NCBI GenBank assembly: GCA_900128395.1
Contig: LT649597.1
Coordinates: 1 to 18,884, forward strand
From: Stramenopiles sp. TOSAG23-2
Taxonomy: Eukaryota > Sar
Length of the DNA: 18,884 bases
Direction of reading: 5' to 3'
Translations under genes and position numbers: made by a program
The notes under the pieces: model-generated
Databases searched by the model: none
What the model saw: only the letters and a program-made list of their open reading frames with translations
What the model was told of the DNA's origin: nothing
In this document: positions 1-9,100 of the stretch, in pieces
How positions within the stretch are numbered: position 1 is the first letter of the stretch
How the letters are laid out: each line of letters begins with the position of its first letter

Positions 1-412
1 TATTAACATCAATATTTTTCATATTTAAAAGTAATTCAACTATATCTTTATGGCCGTTTCGCGATGCAATAAATAATGGCGTATCTCCATTGTTATTTTG
101 TTTATTAACATCAATACTTATCTTATTTAAAAGTAATTCAACTATATCTTTATGACCATTTTGTGATGCAATAAATAATGGAGTCACTTCATTTTTCTCT
201 GCTTTATTGACATCAATATTTTTTGTACTTAAAAGTAATTCTATAATACCTGTATGACCTTTCATCGAAGCACATAGAAGTGGCGTTGCACCATCTTTAC
301 TAAATGATATATTAACATCAACATTCTTTGCTCTTAAAAGTTCTTTCACAGCATCAATATTGCCATCAAGCGTTTCTCTCACTAACGGTGGCATTTCATC
401 TTCTGAAGTCAT
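1..412 (-). CDS. Ankyrin-repeat protein, N-terminal part (3' end outside window)
   Basis: Reading the minus strand from the ATG at 412-410 gives 137 uninterrupted codons running off base 1. The start is fixed by an in-frame TAA just upstream (424-422) and a good context (AACAACA before ATG). After a short acidic leader (MTSEDEM) there are four ankyrin repeats of about 34 residues: residues 7-41 (degenerate cap), 42-75, 76-109 and 110-137 (incomplete). Hallmarks are TPL(L/F), the A-S-x-x-GH turn, IVELLL and IDVN. Ankyrin repeats are protein-binding scaffolds, so no specific partner or function can be read from them. Repeat units 3 and 4 are also close at the DNA level with a 102-bp period, suggesting recent unit duplication. 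No signal peptide or membrane segment is visible in this part. A C-terminal effector domain may lie outside the window. Confidence 0.88.
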   Translation of the reverse strand, partial: MTSEDEMPPLVRETLDGNIDAVKELLRAKNVDVNISFSKDGATPLLCASMKGHTGIIELLLSTKNIDVNKAEKNEVTPLFIASQNGHKDIVELLLNKISIDVNKQNNNGDTPLFIASRNGHKDIVELLLNMKNIDVN

Positions 413-427
413 TGTTGTTGGTTATGT

Positions 428-663
428 TTATAATACCAGTTGTCTACAACGATTTTCTGTTGTTTCCAATGTTCTGTTGTTTTGATATTGTTGTAATATA
501 AATCTTTTCTTAGTTCTTTATTATTTTCTACAATACAGTAATATATTATAATACCAGTTGTCTACAACGATTTTCTGTTGTTTCCAATGTTCTGTTGTTT
601 TGATATTGTTGTAATATAAATCTTTTCTTAGTTCTTTATTATTTTCTACAATACAGTAATATA
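428..663. repeat. Perfect 118-bp tandem duplication upstream of the ankyrin gene
   Basis: Bases 428-545 and 546-663 are identical by eye and directly abut. The unit begins TTATAATACCAG and ends CAGTAATATA. It starts 16 bp upstream of the ankyrin-gene ATG, so it lies in that gene's 5' UTR or promoter. It contains no ORF or tRNA-like structure that I can see. Perfect identity implies a recent duplication or an assembly duplication. Confidence 0.9.
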
Positions 664-1031
664 TATATCATTGTAATCATTGAAATCATATTACCAGGAT
701 CAATTGATCAATTCAATTTATTAAAAAAATCATCAATAATTGCAAAATATTCAACAACAATCAATTCAATCAATCAAATCATCATCCAATAATCGCATCC
801 GGGTTTTTTTCCAGGAGATCTGGAAGTCTGAGAAAAAATTAATATCGACATAGCATTATATAGCATTATTACCCGAATATCACATCATAGGAACATGAAC
901 ATATACTACCTGGTATAACTAGCAGTAAATATTAAAAATAATATATTTGTCTGATGTGCTGATGCTGTGCTTATCGACTAATATTTAACAATGCTATGTG
1001 CCGCCTGTAAAATACACCATGCATGCATACA

Positions 1032-1057
1032 ATTTACAGTGCTATGTGCCTGTAAAT
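1032..1057. promoter_or_regulatory. Small hairpin with TGCTATGTGC loop
   Basis: ATTTACAG (1032-1039) and CTGTAAAT (1050-1057) are perfect inverted repeats flanking the 10-base loop TGCTATGTGC. The same 10-mer followed by a TGTAAA word recurs at 992 and, in another intergenic region, at 4950. The structure is directly visible; a regulatory role is only inferred. Confidence 0.35.
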
Positions 1058-1316
1058 AGACCATTAGCAGGTAAATACAATGGAGGTCACCACAAATAAT
1101 CAAATAATTTCATCATTTTCCATCACAATCACACCTTTTTTTAAATGATAAAATAAAAAACACATATACACATTCATCATCAACACGCATATCCAGATTA
1201 AAAATATTTCATCGAACAATATATAACAGATTTGATAGATTTATATATACTACCACCACCACCCTCGTGCAATATTTATTTGCTTAATATATAAATAGAA
1301 TTAATATAGTCTTACG

Positions 1317-1330
1317 TATATATATATATA
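1317..1330. repeat. (TA)7 microsatellite upstream of the SPT small-subunit gene
   Basis: Seven TA units end 33 bp before the ATG at 1364. It could act as part of an AT-rich core promoter or 5' UTR. A longer TA run sits in the same kind of position before the giant ORF at 6136. Confidence 0.6.
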
Positions 1331-1363
1331 TCATTTTTGGAAAAATTAAAAAAAAAGAATAAA

Positions 1364-1537
1364 ATGGAATTTGTCAAAAAACAATATTATAGGTATGAAC
1401 TTTTAACAGGTTTGTATATGTTAGATTGGTGGGAGAAATTAGTATTTAATGTATGTGCGCTTGGCGTTACCGCAGCCACTACATATTATTCGTATGGTTA
1501 TTTGAAAGATAATGGATATATTAATACACAATTGTGA
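1364..1537 (+). CDS. Small subunit of serine palmitoyltransferase (ssSPT family)
   Basis: A 57-residue protein. The family's small membrane subunit binds and stimulates the LCB1/LCB2 heterodimer in the ER, which condenses serine with palmitoyl-CoA in the first step of sphingoid-base synthesis, and it influences acyl-CoA choice. The evidence is the family signature near the N-terminus: YYRYELLTGLYMLDWWEKL (residues 8-26), where the YxY...LYML.xWE..(V/L)FN pattern is shared by animal and plant small subunits and LYMLDWWE matches the plant form as I know it. It is followed by one hydrophobic segment (about residues 27-47) that should span the membrane. The length fits the family (about 56-75 residues). 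I start at the ATG at 1364, with a purine/A-rich context and G at +4. An upstream in-frame TTG at 1337 would add nine Lys-rich residues and is not a likely start. The stop is TGA. Confidence 0.85.
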   Translation: MEFVKKQYYRYELLTGLYMLDWWEKLVFNVCALGVTAATTYYSYGYLKDNGYINTQL

Positions 1538-1804
1538 ATAAGAATTGTAAATTTATGTAATTATTACACGAGAGTATTAATACAATATTATTTATAATTA
1601 AATTTAATATTTAAAAATAAAAAAAAGGATTTAATTTTTGTACATACATGTATAAACCCTGAAGTATGTTGAAAAGGCGTTCAAATACACAAACAGAAAA
1701 AGTTCTGTCTTTCTATTATAGATAATAGATACACATATATTTTTAAAACACCACCCACACATACACAAAACATAAAACGTACAAAATCTCTCTCTCTCAT
1801 CCAA
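1538..1804. other. Convergent 3' region between ssSPT and the pseudophosphatase gene
   Basis: About 270 bp shared by two converging 3' ends. An AATAAA word at 1616-1621 lies 78 nt after the ssSPT stop and may be its poly(A) signal. The rest is AT-rich with no ORF or RNA gene recognised. Confidence 0.45.
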
Positions 1805-4345
1805 CTACCTCCAAATAGGTTTATTTCCAACATATCTTAATGCATCGGTTCTTTCTGCTCTACCTGCTGAGGATGGTCTACGACGTAATGCACGTATTGC
1901 ACCAACTGTACCAGAGGATGAATTTGATAAACCATTAAATACTTGTCGATCTTTTGCCATATTACTTAATGTCAACGATGTTAATGAAGATGATAAATTC
2001 ATATTACTATTTGCATCTACTTGTTCCCTACGACGTTGTTGTCTACGTTGACTCCTTTTTCCAACATTTGGTGTCCCTGCACGTTTTGGTTTCAAGGAAG
2101 TCAATGATGATCTTGAATAATTCACAGATCCATAATCAACACCATAACCACCACCTCTAGATCTTGAACCATATTCATCATGATGGCGACTATTTCGTTT
2201 ACGTATAGGTGCAGATCCTGGCCGTTGCATTGATGATCTAGATTTTCTTTGTGGCGTAGAACGTCTTTGTTCACTTGCATATCCATAACCACCATTACTT
2301 TTATTTTTTGAATTCCGTTTTAATCCAGGTGAAGGTGGACGTCGACGTCTGCCATCATTGTTGGTTCGTGATCTTCTACTTGGTGTACCACTTCTTCCCG
2401 TACTACGTCTTTCATACATATGTAAATCATCACTTTGACGTTGTTGCTCACGATCAACACGTCGAACTCTTTGTCTAGAACGATCAATTGTTGACACGCG
2501 ATGTTTCGACGAACGCAAACTACTACCTTTATTACTACGACTATTATTATTATTTCGAATCATATTATTATTACTACTACGTGAAGATCCTCTATTATTA
2601 CCACCACCAACTCTTCTTCGATCATGACTTCGTTGTTTTGATCTAATATTAGTAGATTGTGCACCAATTCTTCTTAAACCAGATAATAAATTAGAATCTT
2701 CCTCTGAACTATCATCATCTGTATAAATAGATAAAGATGAAATGGAACCACTTCCACTATTAACACCACCTTGTTGCTGCTGTTGTTGCTGCTGCTGTCT
2801 TCGCTTTTGTTGTTGCTGCTGCATATGATGTGTTATTGCATCAATTTGTTTAATACTTTCAACACTACTTTCAATTTCAATACTATTATTGTTTCCACCT
2901 AAACCACTTTGTAATAATTTATTTAAACGCCTTGTATTTGCATCTTCTTTTTCTTGTTGTTGCTGCTGTTGTAAATCTCTATTTGATTTCTTTACTGGTG
3001 ATGCATTATTATTACTACTTGTTGATTGTGTCATTGTTAATTCTGAACTATCATTTCTCCATTTTGCATGAACCATCATATCATCCTCATCGTTATTTTT
3101 CTTTTTCGAAGTAATACTTTGTTTTTCACTATATTTTGATTCATTATTATTCATCGATGGATCAACATTACTATTTTTGTTATTATTAATTGCTTCCACA
3201 TTTTCATTTGTATTATTGCTATTTACATTAACTTTTGTTTCTGATCTATCACTAGTACGTTGTTTACGAGTAATGCTTATACTATTACTACTACGTGTTT
3301 TGCCTTCATTAGTAGTAGTACTAGTAGTATTACTATTATTGTTTCGTTGTTTGTTTTTATTAAATCGACTTGTTTTTAATATACTTTTCAAAGGTATATT
3401 ATCATAATTATTATTATTTTCATCTGCAACATGACGTGATGATTTATCATTTCCAGATCTATTCTTATTATCCTTATTATATCGACTCATGGTATTTCCG
3501 CCAATACTACTACTATTACTACTCATTTTTAATGTATCTACCCAATTAACACCAGGTTGTATATCAGAATAGGAAGTTCCTGGTGGTCTTTCAGCAGTTA
3601 CACGTCCACTATATGGACTTTTAGGTACCATTGCTTTTTGCTTTCCACGTTTTTCATCGATCCAGGATAATCTTCTTCTTCTACGCCGATTGCTTCTACC
3701 TGCACTGGATGGACGTTGACGCCTATTGTATCCCATACCAGCTTGAAATTTTGCCATTTGCATCATTGCCTCTTGCGCGGATTGACTATTTAAAAATGTA
3801 TTTATCAATAATTGTTCATCATCACCACCTACTTGTTGTTCTTCCAATGATAACGGTTCCCATGATATAGTAGATATTCTCTTCACCAACGTTTCATTCG
3901 AGCGATATTTGTACAATAATCGTTGGTTAACATTGTCTAATTGTCTTGCTACAGCAGGTTGTGGCATCATGTCCGGGCGTTGATGCCGTATAAACAACAT
4001 TGTTTTATCTATTCCCCATATATATTTATACATAAAATATATCGCAGTTACTGCACAAGCTCTTGAACAACCATCTATACTATGTATTAAAACACTTTCT
4101 GCACTATTCAAAGCGTTATCTATAAACTCTAACATACGATCTACATTTGTTTCACTTAAATCACAATCTGAACTGCCTTTCCAATAAAATGTTAAATAGC
4201 GCACACCTAACCGTTCCCATGAACATGGCACAGATGCCGCTGCACAATTAATGACATATTGTATTTTATTTGATACTAAAAAGTCAATATCTTGAGATGC
4301 TTCTGCATCTCCTATAAATACACCATCTTTCAATTTTGTCGCCAT
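1805..4345 (-). CDS. Dual-specificity-phosphatase-fold protein, predicted pseudophosphatase, with long basic low-complexity tail
   Basis: 846 residues. Residues 1-145 form a compact DSP/PTP-like domain: LKDGVFIGD and the VINCAA strand (31-36), the signature loop at 86-96, then AIYFMYKYIWGIDKTM and IRHQRPDMMPQ, the usual helix following the loop. In active enzymes the loop reads HCxxGxxR(S/T). Here it is H88-S-I-D-G-C-S-R95, so the nucleophilic Cys is Ser (codon AGT at 4081-4079). The stretch that normally carries the general-acid Asp (LTFYWKGSSDCDL, 51-63) has no clear equivalent. The invariant Arg is kept, so it may bind phosphorylated partners without hydrolysis, as STYX-type pseudophosphatases do. 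Residues about 195-846 are Ser/Asn/Arg/Gln-rich and presumably disordered, with poly-Gln runs and RPxSA motifs at 211, 708 and 823. The start is the ATG at 4345 (AAAACATGG context). The ORF extends upstream to a TTG but has no ATG there. Confidence 0.8.
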   Translation of the reverse strand: MATKLKDGVFIGDAEASQDIDFLVSNKIQYVINCAAASVPCSWERLGVRYLTFYWKGSSDCDLSETNVDRMLEFIDNALNSAESVLIHSIDGCSRACAVTAIYFMYKYIWGIDKTMLFIRHQRPDMMPQPAVARQLDNVNQRLLYKYRSNETLVKRISTISWEPLSLEEQQVGGDDEQLLINTFLNSQSAQEAMMQMAKFQAGMGYNRRQRPSSAGRSNRRRRRRLSWIDEKRGKQKAMVPKSPYSGRVTAERPPGTSYSDIQPGVNWVDTLKMSSNSSSIGGNTMSRYNKDNKNRSGNDKSSRHVADENNNNYDNIPLKSILKTSRFNKNKQRNNNSNTTSTTTNEGKTRSSNSISITRKQRTSDRSETKVNVNSNNTNENVEAINNNKNSNVDPSMNNNESKYSEKQSITSKKKNNDEDDMMVHAKWRNDSSELTMTQSTSSNNNASPVKKSNRDLQQQQQQEKEDANTRRLNKLLQSGLGGNNNSIEIESSVESIKQIDAITHHMQQQQQKRRQQQQQQQQQGGVNSGSGSISSLSIYTDDDSSEEDSNLLSGLRRIGAQSTNIRSKQRSHDRRRVGGGNNRGSSRSSNNNMIRNNNNSRSNKGSSLRSSKHRVSTIDRSRQRVRRVDREQQRQSDDLHMYERRSTGRSGTPSRRSRTNNDGRRRRPPSPGLKRNSKNKSNGGYGYASEQRRSTPQRKSRSSMQRPGSAPIRKRNSRHHDEYGSRSRGGGYGVDYGSVNYSRSSLTSLKPKRAGTPNVGKRSQRRQQRRREQVDANSNMNLSSSLTSLTLSNMAKDRQVFNGLSNSSSGTVGAIRALRRRPSSAGRAERTDALRYVGNKPIWR
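2771..2822 (-). repeat. CAG/CAA repeat encoding poly-Gln
   Basis: Mixed CAA/CAG codons on the minus strand encode Gln runs of five and nine residues separated by Lys-Arg-Arg, within the disordered tail of the pseudophosphatase. A shorter Gln run lies near 2954-2971. Such runs readily change length between strains. Confidence 0.75.
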
Positions 4346-5131
4346 GTTTTTGTTGTTGGATTCACACAGTGAGGAAGAGAGTAAAAGTAACGGAGTGAAA
4401 GTGTGTGATGAAAGTGAAAGGACCAAATACAGCAATGCTATTATTATCAAAGACAAATGATTATAATGAATCCAATGAATGAATCAATCAATCGCACTTC
4501 GATATATACCATCTTTCATTTACCATATTGATTAAAAATTATACATTTTTATTTTATTTATTATTTTTCTGAGGGGAGATGATATATCCAAGTACAACTC
4601 ATATGTACATTTACAATACACACAGTACCTCATATCTTAGTATACTATAAAACACACCTATCAAAATTTCAACATACCATACCACAGGTAATACCATCAA
4701 TCAACAATAAATCAACAACAAAACACCCCAACGACAATAATAAATATCATTGCATAGGTTTAAGACTATACGAAAATTATACTTAATGTTCAAAATGATA
4801 TCAAAACTTGTACATATATTAGTATAAGAAATAAGAATAAAAAACACTATCATTTTAATAGGAAATCATTAGTATTGTGATAAGTATGAATGAAAGAAAG
4901 CGGCCATAAAAAAAGCGGGCGGCGGGTCTTTCATTTTTTTGAATTTGTATGCTATGTGCTTGTTAATCTGTAAACCATATTGGTCCCTGTTTCCGGCACC
5001 AGTGAAAAGTGAAATTTAATTTATAATGTACATAATTCCAATATGGATACCTCAAAAAAATAATGTACATGATGTGGCCATAACGTTAAACATATCTTTT
5101 ATCACCTGTCTATATTTTCATAATTATTAAA

Positions 5132-5216
5132 AACGTATAACACGTCTATGGTAAATTTCCATTTTTTCTCCCTCTGTCATTTGCACAAAATATTAAGAAG
5201 AGAACGTATAACACGT
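5132..5216. repeat. 14-bp direct repeat AACGTATAACACGT, 71 bp apart
   Basis: Identical 14-mers at 5132-5145 and 5203-5216. The second continues into another CGTATAAC, so the CGTATAACACGTATAAC arrangement contains further half-copies. It lies between divergent genes and could be a factor-binding site; that is inference. Confidence 0.5.
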
Positions 5217-6106
5217 ATAACAATGGGAAAAATGAATGATACGAGAGAGGATAAAATAAAATGAATAACAATGGTGAAAATACTACATATATTACCAGAA
5301 ATATGGCCATACCACCGAATATCGAATAAAAACAAAGGCATCATCTCAAACTATTAACATACACACAGTATACAACATTAACATATACATCCTCGCCATA
5401 CACACCAACACGTACCGACGAAGAAGGACTTACAAAACTTAGAAACAAGAAAACACAAATTCAATTTTCAATTTGCCAAAGAGAGGACAAGAACAAATAC
5501 ATACATACACACACACAAGATACATACAAGAGAGGAGGATACGCTTCCTTACATATATATAGAGAGAGGAAGAAAGAAATATATATCAAGTTGGTTTAGT
5601 TGTTAGTAAACCAATTTCCACATAGCCACAATATATATATACGTATATATTTACATTTTCGTTTATAATAACACGAAGATACGCAAAATATACGACCGCG
5701 AAAGGTTACCCGGGCTATATACATATAGAAAATACGCACACATACACATAATATACACGCGTTCGAACGTAAATACAATCATTCATTAAATAATTAATTG
5801 AATCGATTATATATATTTTTGTCTCTTTTGTTGTCGCCGCAGGTTATATTATATTTTTGTATATATATACATATTTGTATTTTCAATTCACACAATCATC
5901 TGTTTATTTTTAACAAAAAGTTTCATATTTTTAACAACAGTGGTGTGGTATACATATTTTTGAAAATATTATTATTATATTCATTTATTGATTCAATCAA
6001 TTATTTCAGTTAGCGTGATATTTATCTTGAGAATCAGATAGTAATTATTTGACTTACTATTTATAACAACAACTACACGTGTGTTTAGGAGTAATTTGGT
6101 TTAAAT

Positions 6107-6130
6107 TATATATATATATATATATATATA
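6107..6130. repeat. (TA)12 microsatellite 5 bp before the giant ORF's start codon
   Basis: Twelve TA units end at 6130; CGACT separates them from the ATG at 6136. The tract lies in the 5' UTR or at the core promoter. Translating through it from an upstream GTG gives only a YIYIYIY artefact. Confidence 0.75.
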
Positions 6131-6135
6131 CGACT

Positions 6136-9100
6136 ATGCCTAAAAAAGGAAATAATACGAAGAAAACCACTGGGAAAAGAAAAGCACCATCATCAACAAA
6201 GAAAAAAACACAACCAAAAAAGTTAAAAAAGGGTGGCAAAAAATTGGTCATCAAGATTGGAAGTAAAAATGGAAAGTCACGTACAGCTGCAAGAAATGCT
6301 AAAAGGAAAATAAAAGAATTAGTTGAGAATGAAGATAGTAGTGATGATGATGAAAGTAGTGAAGAAGAAAGTAGCAGCGAAGAAGATGAAAGTAGCGAGG
6401 AAGATGAAAGTAGCGAGGAAGATGAAAGTAGTGAAGAAGATGAAAGTAGTGAAGACGAAGATGAGGATGACTCAGAAGATTATGGTAGCAGTACTGATGA
6501 AGATAGCGATGAAGATGAATCATCTGAAGATGAAAAAACAAAGGGAAGAAAAAATAAAAGGAAAGGCAAAGCCAAAAGTAAAAGTAATAGTAAAAGCAAT
6601 AAGAAGAAGACAAAGATTAAAGGCAATAAAAGAAAAAACAAAAGTGGCAGCAGTACTAATAAGAAACAAAAAGTAAGCAAGAAGAAACCAACTGTTAAAA
6701 AACGTTTAAAAGTAAAATTTACTGGAAAGCGAAGTGCTGAAGAAGAAAAACAAATGAAAAAAAAAGAAACGAAAAAGAAAGAAATTGATCATGCTAAATA
6801 TCTTCAAAAAGTAATTGGTAAAAAATTTAAAAGACGCTTTGCTATGATGGGAGTTTTTACAGGCGAAGTCGTATCGTTTCGTATATTACCAGTAAAAGCT
6901 GGTAAAAAAATACAGGAAAAAGATTTGTTGTTTAAAGTTAAATATACCGATGGCGACGAAGAAGAGCTAGATGCAGCAGAGTTAGCAAGATTAGGCGTTG
7001 ACATTCCATACCAAGATACTGTCTATATACAAGACCCAAATGAATTGGAAGAAAGTGCATGGCCGTTACCAAATTCATATTTTAAAAAAATTAATCCAAA
7101 GGCTGGTAGGATTCCTTATAATTTATTAGGCGATGTCGTTTCGTGTTGGAGATTTATCACGCGTTTTAGTGACAGCTTGTGTTTATCCCCTTTTACCTTG
7201 CTACAATTAGAACAAGCATTGACGTACAATTCAAAAGATGATGTGAAAGAAAATGATAAAGTGTTATATAATAAAAAAAGTGCACGTTTGATTGATGAAA
7301 TGTTTCAATGTTTATTAACAATTTTATTAAACGAGGAAGTTGCGGAGGAAACAGATGATCTAGAAAAATACGCTGGAAACCGAAGTACGCATACGCGTGG
7401 AGGAACATACGCAACAAGATTGGATTTGATGAATGATGCTACGTGGTTAGAAATATTAAGACAAACGATGACGGAAGGCGAATCCTTGAATTTGCCAACT
7501 TTTTGGAGTGCAATTGCAGGATGTCATGAAGTTATGACAAATATGTTTGAATTTGAAGAAGAAATCATGGATGATAAGACTTTTAGTAGCAAAATTGATA
7601 GCAATGCGTATGTGGATCTTGAAAGTCGTATTTCGAACCCGATAGATATGCGTACAATTCTAGGGCGTCTTAATTCAGGGTGGTATACAAATAATGACAA
7701 TCAAAAGGACATTCATATCAATGCAATTCAGAAACAAGAAGATAGCGATGATAAGAAGGAAAATATGATGATGATTGAGGATGATGGAAATGACGGCGAT
7801 GGGGAAGAAGAGGAATCGGAGAAAAATGGAAACGAGGATGAGGATAAAGATAAGAAGAAAGCTAAGAATGTAAATATTAATACCAAAGGTGGTGGCCCAA
7901 CAGCATTTGCAAAGGATATGCGTACTGTTTTTAATAATTACTTACACCTCGAAGAGAAAGATACGCCATTATACAATTCTGCAAAAGAAATGAGAACTGA
8001 ATTTAATCGTCTATACAAGCAATATGTCGAAGAGCCATTCTTGCAATCGAATGCTAGCACGGACAACAATATTGTAGTAAATAACAACAAGAAAAAGGAT
8101 AATGATAAAATGGATGTTGACAAGAATAGTGGCAGCGATAATGATGGTGATAGCTCGGATGAGGAAGAAGATGAATATGATGAAGAATGGCTTGAATTAC
8201 GCCAGACTTCCATAGCTGCTGCTAGTCTTCCATTTCATCAATTAGAATTGAATCAAAAAGTTAATCTATTAAAATGGCTTTGCGATGAAGTGATGGAAAG
8301 TGACGTGGTGCGAGATCAAATGGACGACTTGCATGATATGGATAAAACTTTACGTCGTGAGCGCGAAGCAATGAAAAAGAAAATACGGAAAGTTTCAAAA
8401 GAGCAAATTTGGGCATATCGCGCGGAGACTATATCAAAAATAGCACCAGGTAGCGAAATATCGACACGTAGTGCGGATCAGTTACCAAAAGCGACATCTT
8501 CAACAACAACAAACGGCGTACCGTTGACAAAAGTAGCGGTCACACCGAAAGCAAAAGTGGTTGTATCAAATGAGGACAAACGATACGCGTGGTCAAAAGC
8601 AAATTACGAAGGTAGAAAGTATATTGGTTATAATTTTAAAAAAGAAATTGAAGGTTATGGTTTTCAACCAGGGTTGGTCATAAAATTTATTGCATCTGAA
8701 AAGATTGGAAGAGAAAAAGAGGACAGTAAATTTGTTATTCGATATAATGATGGAACCATCGTTGAAAACGTTTCCCCGTTAGAACTAGTTAAATGTGGTG
8801 TTCCTTTAAAGTTGGGAACATTTGGTTTTACAACAGATGAAATCTATAATTTTATGATTGGAATAAATGGTGACACTCCACGAGGAAGAGGCAGACCACG
8901 AAAGTATGCCAAATCTCTTCCACCACTACCTAAATCAGCAACATCAAATGAATATAAAAAACAATTGCAAAAATTAAACTTGGAGTTGGAAAAAATAAAT
9001 GAAAAACTTGTTGAATGCGCTAAGAAAAAAATAGATTTGCCGTATGGGCTTGATCGTCGTGGAAATCGATACTGGCATTTCAAAGATACTGATGGTGTTG

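Larger units (their letters stand above)
413..1363. other. Divergent intergenic region between the ankyrin gene and the SPT small subunit
   Basis: About 950 bp of AT-rich sequence between two divergently transcribed genes. It holds the 118-bp tandem duplication (428-663), a stretch rich in CAAT/ATCA words (about 700-790), two copies of TGCTATGTGC (992-1001 and 1040-1049, the second in a hairpin loop), and a TA microsatellite (1317-1330) just before the downstream gene. I see no convincing ORF, tRNA or rRNA in it. It probably contains the promoters of both flanking genes. Confidence 0.6.
4346..6135. other. 1.8-kb divergent intergenic/promoter region
   Basis: This separates the minus-strand pseudophosphatase gene from the plus-strand giant ORF and should hold both promoters and 5' UTRs. 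Visible elements are a GC-rich patch, GCGGGCGGCGGGTC (4915-4928), a strong contrast to the surrounding AT-rich DNA; a third copy of TGCTATGTGC (4950-4959); a 14-bp direct repeat, AACGTATAACACGT (5132 and 5203); purine-rich GAGA stretches (5470-5580); and a TA microsatellite directly before the ATG at 6136. Short ORFs here (for example 5798-6013, 5596-5778) begin with non-ATG codons, have no recognisable domain, and are not called. No RNA gene recognised. Confidence 0.6.

Noticed and set aside
428-663. CRISPR-like or satellite array
   Set aside because: Only two copies of a long unit without spacers, in a eukaryotic context.
1954-3870. Plus-strand ORFs opposite the pseudophosphatase gene
   Set aside because: His/Tyr/Leu/Val/Cys-rich shadows of Asn/Ser/Gln/Arg codons on the real strand.
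4346-4456. Hydrophobic, signal-peptide-like N-terminal extension of the pseudophosphatase
   Set aside because: It depends on a TTG start. No ATG exists in that frame upstream of 4345, and the ATG at 4345 has a good context directly before the DSP domain.
5596-6013. Short ORFs in the 4346-6135 intergenic region
   Set aside because: Non-ATG starts, AT-driven Ile/Tyr/Phe composition and no recognisable family.
6079-6135. N-terminal extension of the giant ORF from a GTG
   Set aside because: A non-ATG start whose translation runs through the TA microsatellite (YIYIYIY). The ATG at 6136 is the natural start.
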